Part shown: positions 22,582-30,766 of the stretch, one piece after another
Position numbering within the stretch: position 1 is the first letter of the stretch
Layout: each line of letters starts with the position of its first letter
From: Pseudomonas cerasi
GTDB lineage: Bacteria; Pseudomonadota; Gammaproteobacteria; Pseudomonadales; Pseudomonadaceae
Reading direction: 5' to 3'
NCBI RefSeq assembly: GCF_900074915.1
Contig: NZ_LT222319.1
Span: forward strand, 4,807,001 to 4,871,000
Length of the DNA: 64,000 nt
Notes under the pieces: model-generated
Seen by the model: only the letters and a program-made list of their open reading frames with translations
Told to the model about the DNA's origin: nothing
Database searches by the model: none
Made by a program: the position numbers and the translations under genes

Positions 22582-22706
22582 TCACAATGCAATCTCAAAT
22601 GCTCGACGTAGAGACTCGATCGGCACGCTCAGGTAAGGCTTGGTATGGTCAAGACAAACATGGCCTAGAAGGATCTGGACCATCTCCACGTCGCCGGTCG
22701 CGGCGA
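22582..22706 (-). pseudogene. Second tyrosine recombinase C-terminal fragment
   Basis: The frame reads AATGDVEMVQILLGHVCLDH followed by TKPYLSVPIESLRRAFEIAL and TGA at 22582. It holds the LGH His and the nucleophilic Tyr (KPYL) of phage-type integrases. It is fused directly to the hrpB fragment: hrpB sequence stops at 22707 and integrase sequence begins at the next base. This marks the right edge of the island. Confidence 0.8.
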
Positions 22707-22907
22707 GTACCCCACCGTTTCGCCGACCTTCTCGCCCAGTTCACTGGCCAACCGCTCGGCAGCCGATCTCGCGGCCAGGCGCCGAGGTTCCAGCATCAGA
22801 ATGGTCTGCCCGGCCAGCCAGGTTTCCTCAAGCAGCGCAAGCGGCAAGCGCGTGGTCAGGGCCTGGCGCAGGGCTGGCAGGACGGCATCGATGGGTAACG
22901 AAATCAT
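22707..22907 (-). pseudogene. hrpB: ATP-dependent helicase HrpB, N-terminal fragment
   Basis: The frame begins MISLPIDAVLPALRQALTTR and continues LPLALLEETWLAGQTILMLE, PRRLAARSAAERLASELGEK and VGETVGY. That is the start of the DEAH-box helicase HrpB (unrelated to hrp secretion genes). Two defects are visible: the Walker A segment expected between TTR and LPLALL (about 17 residues) is missing in frame, and everything after VGY is replaced by integrase sequence. The remaining about 770 residues are not in this window. Confidence 0.85.
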
Positions 22908-23026
22908 GGGGGCTCCCGGAGAGATGCAGGGAGTATACCGGGGTGGGGTTGGGGAATCAGGCGGCGTATTTTAGCTGAACGGCAGTCGCCAGAAACACTG
23001 CCGCCAGCACGCCTCACGCCGAAAAG

Positions 23027-24040
23027 TCAGGTCTTGAACTCGTTACCGTTCTCATCAATAAGGCCATTGTCGTATTTCTTGCGCAATTCTGGATCGGACA
23101 AAATCCTGAACGCATTTGAAATCACTTTGAAACGCTCAGTCGCCTCAGCCTCGTTACCGAGGTTCTTATCAGGATGATTCTTCAGCGAGGCTTTCTTGTA
23201 AGCCTTTTTGACTGCGGAGAGGTCCGCCGTCATGTCCGAGAGGCCCAAGTGCTCGTACAACTGCTTGACGGGCGGCTTGGCGGGGGCGGAATTGTCCACC
23301 TTCGCGGACGCGCCAGCAGCGGGTGTTTTGTGGGGCCGCTCTGTTGACGGCCGCTGAGCGCCTGAATTGGGCTGGGCTTTCGGCGGTGGTGGCGGCGCGC
23401 TGTTGGCCTGGGGGCGAGCGCTTGGAGGCGTTTGCGGGCGCGCTTGCTGTTGAGTGCTTTCAGGTCTCCAGGAGGGTCCCGGTGTGGGTCGTCGCACGCG
23501 ATCGGTGTTCTGCTGATGAATCTCGTTGATCACCTGGTCAGCGATGTCGTTCATCAGTTTGTTCAGCTTCAGGTTGCTGGAGAAGAACGCATTGTTCGCC
23601 TCACTGTTGTGCTTGCCATACCCAGGCTCGGGCTTGACCATCGCCTCGGCCAGCGTCTTGCCCAAAGAGAACAGCAGGTTGCCCTTGCTATCGCTGACGC
23701 CCAAAAAGCTCATCACGTTGCGCATCGACTTGTCGCGCTCCCAGACAACGCTGGCCACGTCGAAGGCAGCTCGCGCCAGATTGAATCGGCCTCCCCCTTC
23801 GTGGGTCTCGACATGGGTCACCGGTTCCTTGCCGCGCAACGCGTCCAGGATCACCGCGAGGCCTTTCTGCTGACGCTCGTTGAGCCGACCTGTCTGCTCT
23901 AACAATGAGTTGTTGACCTGCAACGCCACTTTGCCAGCGATATGGCTAACGACGTTCATCGCGCGGTCTATCGTTGGCTTTGTCGAATCGCTGAGCGCCA
24001 CACGCGCCAACGAAGATGCAATGCTGGTGAGGTTGATCAT
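23027..24040 (-). CDS. hopI1: Type III effector HopI1 (J-domain protein)
   Basis: 337 residues from ATG at 24040 (MINLTSIASSLARVALSDST), preceded by CGGAGAAG; a longer start at 24076 would lie in the Hrp box. Residues 180-260 are Pro/Gln-rich with imperfect repeats. The C-terminal J domain (about 261-325) has LYEHLGLSDM and the HPD motif (289-291, KNHPDKN). Published work places HopI1 in chloroplasts, where it binds and recruits Hsp70, remodels thylakoids and lowers salicylate. HopI1 is a core effector of P. syringae. All domains look intact. Confidence 0.96.
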   Translation of the reverse strand: MINLTSIASSLARVALSDSTKPTIDRAMNVVSHIAGKVALQVNNSLLEQTGRLNERQQKGLAVILDALRGKEPVTHVETHEGGGRFNLARAAFDVASVVWERDKSMRNVMSFLGVSDSKGNLLFSLGKTLAEAMVKPEPGYGKHNSEANNAFFSSNLKLNKLMNDIADQVINEIHQQNTDRVRRPTPGPSWRPESTQQQARPQTPPSARPQANSAPPPPPKAQPNSGAQRPSTERPHKTPAAGASAKVDNSAPAKPPVKQLYEHLGLSDMTADLSAVKKAYKKASLKNHPDKNLGNEAEATERFKVISNAFRILSDPELRKKYDNGLIDENGNEFKT

Positions 24041-24066
24041 CGGCTTCTCCGGAAACTCATACCGCC

Positions 24067-24094
24067 TTGGTGGCAAGCAACGAGATCCGGTTCC
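24067..24094 (-). promoter_or_regulatory. Hrp box of hopI1, full consensus
   Basis: On the minus strand GGAACC, 15 bases, CCACCAA. It ends 27 bases before the hopI1 ATG. Confidence 0.95.
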
Positions 24095-24135
24095 ACGGGC
24101 GAGTCAATATTCGATGCAGGGCTCGGGTATAAAGC

Positions 24136-24759
24136 TCACGGCGTTCCGTTTCGGCCGTGCAAGCGGTAGCCGGGACGTTCGCTCAGTCGTTCGTAATAGG
24201 CCTTCACTGCCGGGAAGTCCGGATGACTTAACGGGGTTTCAAACCAGCGATTTACTGAAAGGCCCATCGGGATGTCTGCCAGCGAAAACTCGCTGCCGCT
24301 AACGTACGCCCCGGTAGCATCAAGCTGTCGATCCAGGATCGCCATGTGTCGGGTCCATTGACGGCATCCGGCAGCCAGCGCGTCAGGGTCTTGATGGGCG
24401 ACGCTGTGCCTGACCAGCGACATGAAGGCATAACCCCAGGATTTGTTGAGATCTGTGGCCTGCCAGTCGATCCATTGATCCACTCTGGCTCTGGCTATTG
24501 CGTCCGCTGGATAGAGATGCACGGCGTTGTCGCGGTTCGCCAGGTACCTGATGATCGTGTTCGACTCCCACAGAACGAAGCCATTGTCCTCAATGACTGG
24601 AACCATCGCATTGGGGTTGAGTGCCATGAATTCAGGCGTGTTGGTTTCCCTGAAACCAGAGCCCCAGTCCTGCCGTTCGAACGGGATTTCCAACTCTGCA
24701 CAGGTCCAGAGCACTTTGCGGACATTGATCGATGAGGCTTTGCCCAGTATCTGTAGCAT
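24136..24759 (-). CDS. Glutathione S-transferase family protein
   Basis: 207 residues. N-terminal thioredoxin-like domain (1-80) with ILGKASSINVRKVLWTCAEL (Ser as the likely glutathione-activating residue), NPNAMVPVIEDNGFVLWES (cis-Pro and the ES pair that holds the glutathione glutamate), then an all-helical domain ending LSERPGYRLHGRNGTP. It conjugates or reduces substrates with glutathione in the cytoplasm; the substrate is unknown. It lies just upstream of hopI1 but has its own reading unit. Confidence 0.92.
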   Translation of the reverse strand: MLQILGKASSINVRKVLWTCAELEIPFERQDWGSGFRETNTPEFMALNPNAMVPVIEDNGFVLWESNTIIRYLANRDNAVHLYPADAIARARVDQWIDWQATDLNKSWGYAFMSLVRHSVAHQDPDALAAGCRQWTRHMAILDRQLDATGAYVSGSEFSLADIPMGLSVNRWFETPLSHPDFPAVKAYYERLSERPGYRLHGRNGTP

Positions 24760-24808
24760 TCCATCTCCTTATGGTTAGCCCGCCTTGGCCGCCATCGCAA
24801 AAATCGAA

Positions 24809-25798
24809 TCATCCACGATTATTTGTAAAGTCATTCACGTCCATCGGTACCAATTTTTTATTAAATGAATACTCACCGCCGAGTTCATAAAATTTCGCTT
24901 TGGTGTAAACATAGATTTTCTTGCTGGTCGCGAACATAAATGTGTCGGAAGACGCCATATCAGCAAATCGCTCAGCGCCAGAAGTATGCAGAAAGACGAG
25001 ATCATTGCCTACCACCCCCAGCAGGCCTTGACCCCAATTATCATACTTTAAAAAATCTTCTAACTCTCTATGCCCCGCACATTCAGAAATACCGTGTTCA
25101 GGACAATCAACAGGAATCAACGGACGAAAATCTTATAAATCAATGTCGCCAATACTCAAACCGCCGACGAACATCTCGTTGCCGCTCATAGAGACACTAA
25201 GACTGCGCCACTTTTTGTCATCACCCAAGGGAAAAACCACCGAAAAAAGATGTGGATCTGCGCCCTTTATCTTTCGTCCCCCATAGTAAACAGAAATATC
25301 GTCTTTGGCGTAATAGGCAAGCTGATCAGTCTGCCAGTCAATACCCCCCTGAAGGCTGCCCTCCAGCGGCTTGAAGGAAGGCGAGTAATGTGCCACCAGG
25401 TTAAGCTCGCGCGTCTCGATCGAGTTGATCTGACCTTGTTTTGATAACAGGCATGAAAACGAAAAATTACTAATCGCTCCTGAGGCATCACCGGCGCCAG
25501 TGATGCAGGGTTTCTCCTTATAACGTACTTGGTTCATCCAATAGACGTCGTCGTCAAGCACCACGTAATGGGCAGAAAGAGTACGAAGATCCGAAGAACA
25601 CTTTCGTGTCTTCTTTTTTGAATCATCAATGGTCCCGTCTCCATTGAAGCGCCCGCTAACAACCTCCTCGCATACGACATTGATATGATCATTACCCATA
25701 TCACCGGGCAGAGCTTCATATACGGCATGGCCAACAAAACCCAGTACTGCCAGCCCTCCCGCGATCATCAACAGTCTAGGACCCGGTCTCACATACAT
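24809..25798 (-). pseudogene. DKNYY-type exported protein split by one in-frame stop
   Basis: The first part (25798-25133, 221 residues) starts MYVRPGPRLLMIAGGLAVLG, a membrane anchor, and has repeated aromatic strands (YVVLDDDVYWMNQVRYKEKP; LAYYAKDDISVYYGGRKIKG) as in DKNYY-family proteins. It ends SIGDIDL at TAA (25133-25135). The frame then continues in phase with DFRPLIPVDCPEHGISECAG, NDLVFLHTSGAERFADMASS and IYVYTKAKFYELGGEYSFNK, which has the same repeat character. A single codon change to TAA best explains this. Two separate genes is the alternative (second part 25120-24809). Confidence 0.7.
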
Positions 25799-25924
25799 CT
25801 CCTTATGTTTAGTGCTGCTGGAGGCTGACAGACTTGCTTCGCCTCATTATTCATGACAAGCATGTTATGACGAAGAGCGTTACAAAATGCGTCCCCACGC
25901 AGAGTGTGGAAGGAGCGACTGCAT

Positions 25925-26308
25925 TCAGCCCGCCTTGGCCGCCATCGCCGTCACTTCAACCCGCATGCCCTCAATTGCCAACGCCGCCACGCCCACTGCT
26001 GCGCGCACGGGCCACGGCTTTTTGAAGAAGCGTTTGTACACTTCATTGAAAGCCGCCCGGTCCGCCATGTCGGTCAGGTAGATGGTCAGGTGCATGACCC
26101 GGTCCATCGAGCTGCCGGCGCGTTCGAGGGCGTCTTTCAGGGCACGCAGGGTGCATTCGCTCTGCTCGGTGATGCCGCCCAGTTCCAGGCTACCGTCGGG
26201 ATGAGTAGGGATCTGGGTGCTGACCAGCACGCCGTTGAAGTCGGCGACGTCCGACGAGATGGACTCCGGATCTGGATCGGGGGTGAAGGTGATGTCTGCG
26301 TTTGCCAT
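25925..26308 (-). CDS. RidA/YjgF-family protein
   Basis: 127 residues from ATG at 26308 (MANADITFTPDPDPESISSD). The family pattern is visible: GVLVSTQIPTHPDGSLELGG, QSECTLRALKDALERAGSSM, RVMHLTIYLTDMADRAAFNE and the C-terminal RAAVGVAALAIEGMRVEVTA. The Arg (WPVRAAV) and Glu (AIEGMRVEV) positions match the imine/enamine deaminase subgroup. Members clear reactive 2-aminoacrylate. Substrate here not certain. Confidence 0.9.
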   Translation of the reverse strand: MANADITFTPDPDPESISSDVADFNGVLVSTQIPTHPDGSLELGGITEQSECTLRALKDALERAGSSMDRVMHLTIYLTDMADRAAFNEVYKRFFKKPWPVRAAVGVAALAIEGMRVEVTAMAAKAG

Positions 26309-26475
26309 GGGATCTCTGCTTTGCAAAGGATGGAAAACGCCAAGCCTACGCGAGCGACAGGTGGGGGTCGAGCCGTGGGTTTTGTCGCGGAAAGTTGAAA
26401 TGCGCCGCGTTGCTCTACAGAATCGCGCCCGGACCCGGCCATGCTGTCGGACGTTTGGGGTGAAAGGGGTTGCCG

Positions 26476-27171
26476 TTGAACGAACAGAGATTGTCCATGC
26501 GCCTTGAGCGTGTGGCGACGCACGTACCCGCCGGTGCACGGCTGGCTGATATCGGCTCGAATCACGGTTATCTGCCGGTCGCGCTGCTGAACCGTGGCGC
26601 CATCTCGGCGGCGGTGGCTGGCGAGGTGGCATTGACGCCGTTCTGCGCAGCCGAGCGCACCGTGCGCGAGAACGATCTGGAGGATCAGGTCAGCGTGCGC
26701 CTGGCCGATGGTCCGGCGGCGATCGAAGCGCAGGACGCGATCACGGCGATCAGTCTCTGCGGCATGGGCGGCGAGACAATTCGAGACATCCTTGAAGCGG
26801 GCAAGGCGCGCCTGAGCGGTCAGGAACGCTTGATCCTGCAACCCAACGGCGGCGAGCAACCGTTGCGTGTCTGGCTGATGGAGCATGACTACCGCATCGT
26901 CAGCGAAGAGGTGCTGCGGGAAAACCGTTTCGACTACGAAATCATCGTCGCCGAACGCACAGGCCCCGTTAAGTACACGGCTGAGGAGCTGTATTTCGGC
27001 CCGCTACAGATGCAGGCGCGCAGCCCGGCGTTTCTGCTCAAGTGGCAGCGTTTATTGGGCAAAAAACAGAAAACGCTGAACAACTTCGAAAGAGCACAGA
27101 AAGGCGTGAGCGAAGAAAAAGGGCAGGAGGTTGCGCAGCAGATTCGCTGGATTAGCGCATTGCTGGCCTGA
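26476..27171 (+). CDS. trmK: tRNA (adenine22-N1)-methyltransferase family protein (TrmK)
   Basis: 231 residues from TTG at 26476 (MNEQRLSMRLERVATHVPAG), with GAAAGGGG six bases upstream; ATG at 26499 is a later option. Rossmann-fold motif I is LADIGSNHGYLPVALL (SAM binding), with AISLCGMGGETIRDILEAG and ERLILQPNGGEQPLRVWL, the NPNGG-like motif region, following. The C-terminal LLKWQRLLGKKQKTLNNFER is a helical tRNA-binding segment. In other bacteria the enzyme methylates A22 of tRNA. Divergent from ridA. Confidence 0.88.
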   Translation: MNEQRLSMRLERVATHVPAGARLADIGSNHGYLPVALLNRGAISAAVAGEVALTPFCAAERTVRENDLEDQVSVRLADGPAAIEAQDAITAISLCGMGGETIRDILEAGKARLSGQERLILQPNGGEQPLRVWLMEHDYRIVSEEVLRENRFDYEIIVAERTGPVKYTAEELYFGPLQMQARSPAFLLKWQRLLGKKQKTLNNFERAQKGVSEEKGQEVAQQIRWISALLA

Positions 27172-27511
27172 AAATCGAACTCATGTCCGAACCTGCTCTC
27201 AAACCCGCATGAGCCGCAGTTCAGGCTTTTATGGCGCCTCAAGCTGGTGGTGTCAAAGTTGCAATGTGTGACGCGGAGCGTCACGAACTGCATTCCCACG
27301 CGGAGCGTGAGGAACGAGAGGTGTGCGGGAGATTACTTCTCGTGACCATGCGCGGCGCAGGGCAATCAGCCCGGCGCGCCTGTTTGTCTCGCGCCAATGC
27401 TCTGCGTGAGGAGCGAGAGGTGTCCGGGAGAATGCTTCTCGTGACCATGCCCGGCGCGGGCAACCGGCCCGGCGCGTTTTCTGTACAACCATCGACGGGA
27501 GCAACACGACC
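27172..27511. repeat. Intergenic region with CGCGGAGCG-type repeats
   Basis: GACGCGGAGCGTCACGAACT (27250s) and CCCACGCGGAGCGTGAGGAA (27290s) are tandem palindromic units. GAGGAGCGAGAGGTGTCCGG and GAGGAACGAGAGGTGTGCGG, each followed by GGAGA.T.CTTCTCGTGACCATG, form a longer direct duplication about 110 bases apart. No gene is supported. The same ACGCGGAGCGT core recurs at 57893-57940. Confidence 0.75.
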
Positions 27512-28051
27512 ATGTATTCAGACGTACTTTCCTGGGGCCACGGACCTCGTCTGTTCGAAGTCTTCCTTGAGCCAACCTGCCCCTTTTCGGTCAAGGCCTT
27601 CTTCAAGCTCGATGAGCTGCTGGCTCAGGCCGGAGAAGACAGGATCACGGTCAAAATCCGCCTGCAATCGCAGCCCTGGCACATGTTTTCGGGTGTCATC
27701 GTGCGCTGCATTCTGGCGGCTGCGACCCTTGAAGGCGGCAAGCAAAGCGCCAAGGCGGTCATGACGGCGGTTGCGTCGCACCGTGAAGAATTCGAGTTCG
27801 AACACCACGCCACCGGCCCGAACATGGACGCGACGCCCAACGACATCATCGCGCGCATCGAGCGTTACAGCGGCCTGGCGCTGGCGGAGGCATTCGCCAA
27901 TCCCGAGCTTGAACAGGCCGTGAAATGGCACGCCAAATACGCTCGCCAGAACGGTATACATGTTTCGCCGACCTTCATGATCGACGGTCTTGTGCAGCCG
28001 GGCTTGAGCAGTAGCGACCCCGTGTCGAAGTGGGTCGCAGAGTTGGGTTGA
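27512..28051 (+). CDS. DsbA-like thioredoxin-fold protein
   Basis: 179 residues (MYSDVLSWGHGPRLFEVFLE). PTCPFSVKAFFKLDELL aligns with the DsbA active-site helix, but the motif is CPFS, with one Cys only. A helical insert follows (about 60-125), then HVSPTFMIDGLVQPG with the cis-Pro (SPTF) of the fold. No signal peptide, so a cytoplasmic role is likely. It may act as a thiol-disulfide or glutathione-linked enzyme; the monothiol motif argues against classic disulfide formation. Confidence 0.8.
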   Translation: MYSDVLSWGHGPRLFEVFLEPTCPFSVKAFFKLDELLAQAGEDRITVKIRLQSQPWHMFSGVIVRCILAAATLEGGKQSAKAVMTAVASHREEFEFEHHATGPNMDATPNDIIARIERYSGLALAEAFANPELEQAVKWHAKYARQNGIHVSPTFMIDGLVQPGLSSSDPVSKWVAELG

Positions 28052-28060
28052 GCAGCGGGC

Positions 28061-29029
28061 TCAACCCAGCGCACCGATCCGCTCATTGATCCATTCACGG
28101 CTGCGCGCCAGCGCCTTGCGCGCCAACGTGGTCGGGAAATGGATGAAGCCGTGCGGCGACTCGGGCATGAGGTGCATTTCGACCTCTGCCGAGTTGGCCC
28201 AGCGCTCGGCCATTTGCAGAGTGTCATCCAGCAGCGGGTCGATCTCTCCGACGAACATCAGTGCGGGCGGAAGGCCGGTCAAATCGCCATATAGCGGTGA
28301 CAGTGGCGGCTCGCGGCGTTTATCGTCACTTCGGTCGGGGGTGAGCGCGCGCATGGCGCCGACCATGCCCGGACCGTCCAGCACCAGCGTCTCCGGCCCT
28401 GCGGTACGCACGCTCTTGGTGCCCGTCAGGTCGTAAACGCCGTAGTACAGCACCGTACCCACTATCCGCTCGAGCAGATCAGGTCGGCTTTTCAATTTCA
28501 GAAGCGTGGCTGCGGCAAGATGTCCGCCAGCGGATTCGCCGACCACGATAACCGGCAGGCCGGCAAACTCCTCGCAGTCTTTGCCCAACAGCCAGCAGGC
28601 GGCAGAAAAACAATCCTCCATCAGGCCCTCGATGGGGGTTGTTGCAGCAAGTCGGTAATCAACCGAAACAATGGCTACGTCGCAGGCGTTGACCATGCCG
28701 ACGTTGAGATCATCGTTCATCTGGGCATTACCGATCACCCATCCGCCACCGTGGATGTCGAACACCACGCCCTTGGGTTTACCTTTGGGGCGGATGATGC
28801 GCACGGGCACCGGTACGTTATCCGAACTGACCGTTCTTTTCTCGATGCGCAGGTCATGGCCTCCCGGTTTCAGGGCGCTGCCGATCTGAGCTGCACGCAA
28901 CAGCGCCTGAATCAGCCGGGGCGTGACGCGATTGCGAATCTGGAAACGCGGCATCCGCGCGAGGGTTTTATTAAACCGTCGTACTTCTACCAATTCCTGC
29001 TCACTGGAAGGCCAAGGCTGTTTTGTGTC
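28061..29029 (-). CDS. Alpha/beta hydrolase of the hormone-sensitive-lipase family
   Basis: 322 residues from a likely GTG at 29029 (VDTKQPWPSSEQELVEVRRF); an upstream TTG at 29074 would add 15 residues. Signature motifs: DIHGGGWVIGNAQMNDD (HGGG oxyanion hole), VIVVGESAGGHLAAATL (nucleophile Ser in GESAGG), MFVGEIDPLLDD (Asp) and ESPHGFIHFP (His). Such enzymes hydrolyse short acyl esters in the cytoplasm. Substrate unknown. Confidence 0.92.
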   Translation of the reverse strand, partial: DTKQPWPSSEQELVEVRRFNKTLARMPRFQIRNRVTPRLIQALLRAAQIGSALKPGGHDLRIEKRTVSSDNVPVPVRIIRPKGKPKGVVFDIHGGGWVIGNAQMNDDLNVGMVNACDVAIVSVDYRLAATTPIEGLMEDCFSAACWLLGKDCEEFAGLPVIVVGESAGGHLAAATLLKLKSRPDLLERIVGTVLYYGVYDLTGTKSVRTAGPETLVLDGPGMVGAMRALTPDRSDDKRREPPLSPLYGDLTGLPPALMFVGEIDPLLDDTLQMAERWANSAEVEMHLMPESPHGFIHFPTTLARKALARSREWINERIGALG

Positions 29030-29107
29030 CACTTTCTGCTCTCTTGTCAGGCTGACGTATGCAGGGGCGCGCAACGCGGTTTGCCCCCACCTGTACCTGA
29101 GAGGCTT

Positions 29108-30034
29108 TTAGTCGTAGAACGGTTCAACGGATGCCCGACTGCCCACGAAAAAACTGTCCGCGACCAGCCGCAACGGTTGCAGGTCCAAGTCACTGGCTTT
29201 ATCGCCGATCAGCTGTTGGAAGTGGCGATACACCGCTGCGTACTCGCCCTCTTCCGAAACAGCCTGACGCACGCCATCGATACTCAACACTGCACCGCCT
29301 TTGTCCAGGCGCAACGTCCCCTCAGCGCAGCGAATCTCGATGCTCCAAAGCTCGTCGTGACCATGATCGAAATCGAACTCGGCGCGGATATCGAGATGGC
29401 GCGTGTCGGACATTTTGATGGACGCAGCGATAGGCGACTGGCAATTGCTCGGCACGCGCAGTTCGGCAGACTCGACGAACAATGGCAGTGGCAGCAGGTG
29501 GGTCACGATCGACAGGGCATTGATGCCCGGATCGAACACGCCAAGGCCACCGGGCTGCCAGATCCACGCCTGACCGGGGTGCCATTTGCGCACGTCTTCT
29601 TTCCAGTCGATCTGCACGCTGTGCAGGGTGCGGGTGGACAACCACTCACGCGCCGCTTCGATACCCTGCGCGTAACGCGAATGCCAGGCAAACAGACCGC
29701 TGACGCCCTGCTCTTGCACCTGGGCCACCAACGCCATCGTCTCACCCAGGGTCGCGCACGGCGGTTTCTCGACCAACACATGTTTGCCGGCCGCCAACGC
29801 TTCCTGCACCAGGGCAAAGCGACCTTGAGGGGGCGTACAGAACGCAATCGCGTCAACCTGCAGCCCGCTCGCAAGCAGTTCGCCCAGGGATTTGAAATTC
29901 TCTACCCCGGCGCACGGCTGGCCTTGCGTGGCCACGGCCACCAGCTCAAACGCGGGGTTGGCGTGGATCGCCGGGACGTGTTGATCCTGCGCAATCTTGC
30001 CGTAACCCACCAGACCGAGACGAATCGGTTGCAT
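29108..30034 (-). CDS. gal: D-galactose 1-dehydrogenase (Gfo/Idh/MocA family)
   Basis: 308 residues from ATG at 30034 (MQPIRLGLVGYGKIAQDQHV) with CAGGAGTC upstream. The N-terminal Rossmann fold has GLVGYGKIAQDQHVP (NAD(P) binding), FCTPPQGR and the catalytic-domain motif VEKPPC (Lys). The C-terminal half includes WKEDVRKWHPGQAWIWQPGG. The sequence closely resembles what I recall of the Pseudomonas fluorescens galactose dehydrogenase, which oxidises D-galactose to galactono-1,4-lactone for the De Ley-Doudoroff path. Stands alone here. Confidence 0.88.
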   Translation of the reverse strand: MQPIRLGLVGYGKIAQDQHVPAIHANPAFELVAVATQGQPCAGVENFKSLGELLASGLQVDAIAFCTPPQGRFALVQEALAAGKHVLVEKPPCATLGETMALVAQVQEQGVSGLFAWHSRYAQGIEAAREWLSTRTLHSVQIDWKEDVRKWHPGQAWIWQPGGLGVFDPGINALSIVTHLLPLPLFVESAELRVPSNCQSPIAASIKMSDTRHLDIRAEFDFDHGHDELWSIEIRCAEGTLRLDKGGAVLSIDGVRQAVSEEGEYAAVYRHFQQLIGDKASDLDLQPLRLVADSFFVGSRASVEPFYD

Positions 30035-30172
30035 ACATGACTCCTGAGTTTTTGTAGTTATCGTGCGGCACAGTAAACCAGATGTTAATCGTGGTCGGTA
30101 AGGGGCATCGGCGCGGGAGCTGTGTTCCTGGCCGATCTCACCTTCGATAATCTTCAGCGCCCGTTCAGGGCC

Positions 30173-30197
30173 CTTCGTGAGCAAGCTCACTCCCACC
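30173..30197. repeat. REP element
   Basis: CCTTCGTGAGCAAGCTCACT followed by CCCAC, the inverted form of the REP core at 638, with one change. It lies between gal and the lipoprotein gene. Confidence 0.75.
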
Positions 30198-30321
30198 ACT
30201 GCGATGGCTCCGCATCCCATTTGGTTTAACTTAACGGCCGCAGAACCACCCCATCACTCAATAGTCTTAGCCTTGCAGTCATTGCCTTGTATAGTTGCCC
30301 TCTTCATCTCAGGAGCTTTCC

Positions 30322-30741
30322 ATGCGCATTCCTTCTCGCTTGATCGGTGGCGTTCTGGTCGCCACGTTGCTGACTCAGATTTCGGCCTGCGGCAGTATTT
30401 TCTATCCTGATCGTCGTGGTCAGATCGATGGCAAGGTTGACCCGGCCATTGCGGCGCTGGATGCTTTCGCGCTGCTGTTCTATATCATTCCAGGGGTGAT
30501 TGCGTTTGCGGTGGACTTCGCCACTGGTGCGATCTATTACGGGCCTGGCGAGCATGCGCAGATCGATCCGCAAAAGCTGCAAAAAGCGCTCAAGGCTGAC
30601 GGCAGTGTCGACAACACCAAGCTGCAAGCCATCATTGAAACCGAGCTGGGCCGTTCCCTGCCGTTGAACGATCCACGCCTGATCCAGCACAAAGGCAGTG
30701 TCGAACAACTGGCAGCACTGGGTCTGGTCCCGGCTGCCTGA
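30322..30741 (+). CDS. Small membrane lipoprotein
   Basis: 139 residues (MRIPSRLIGGVLVATLLTQI). The lipobox is QISAC (mature from Cys23). After CGSIFYPDRRGQIDGKVDPA, one membrane-like segment (about 48-70, ALLFYIIPGVIAFAVDFATG) precedes a soluble helical tail (LQAIIETELGRSLPLNDPRL). SD CAGGAGC precedes ATG. A conserved Pseudomonas lipoprotein of unknown role, 25 bases ahead of the efflux pump gene and probably cotranscribed with it. Confidence 0.75.
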   Translation: MRIPSRLIGGVLVATLLTQISACGSIFYPDRRGQIDGKVDPAIAALDAFALLFYIIPGVIAFAVDFATGAIYYGPGEHAQIDPQKLQKALKADGSVDNTKLQAIIETELGRSLPLNDPRLIQHKGSVEQLAALGLVPAA

Positions 30742-30766
30742 TATCAATTCCGTTCAAGGAAGCGTC

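Larger units (their letters stand above)
5118..22907. mobile_element. Composite accessory island (effectors, plasmid debris, transposon relics)
   Basis: Everything from the lipase remnant to the hrpB remnant differs in character from the flanks. Many genes are short or broken and base composition is patchy with AT-rich stretches. Mobile-DNA parts are frequent: two tyrosine-recombinase C-terminal fragments near the edges (5358-5513 and 22582-22706), an IS21 element, Tn3-type ends, a resolvase start, and pieces of rulA and repA of plasmid origin. No flanking tRNA or clear terminal duplication was seen, so the limits are approximate and the island probably grew by successive insertions rather than arriving whole. 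Confidence 0.75.

Noticed and set aside
28520..30040. 506-codon plus-strand frame across the hydrolase and gal
   Set aside because: It spans two real genes on the opposite strand and has no recognisable domain.
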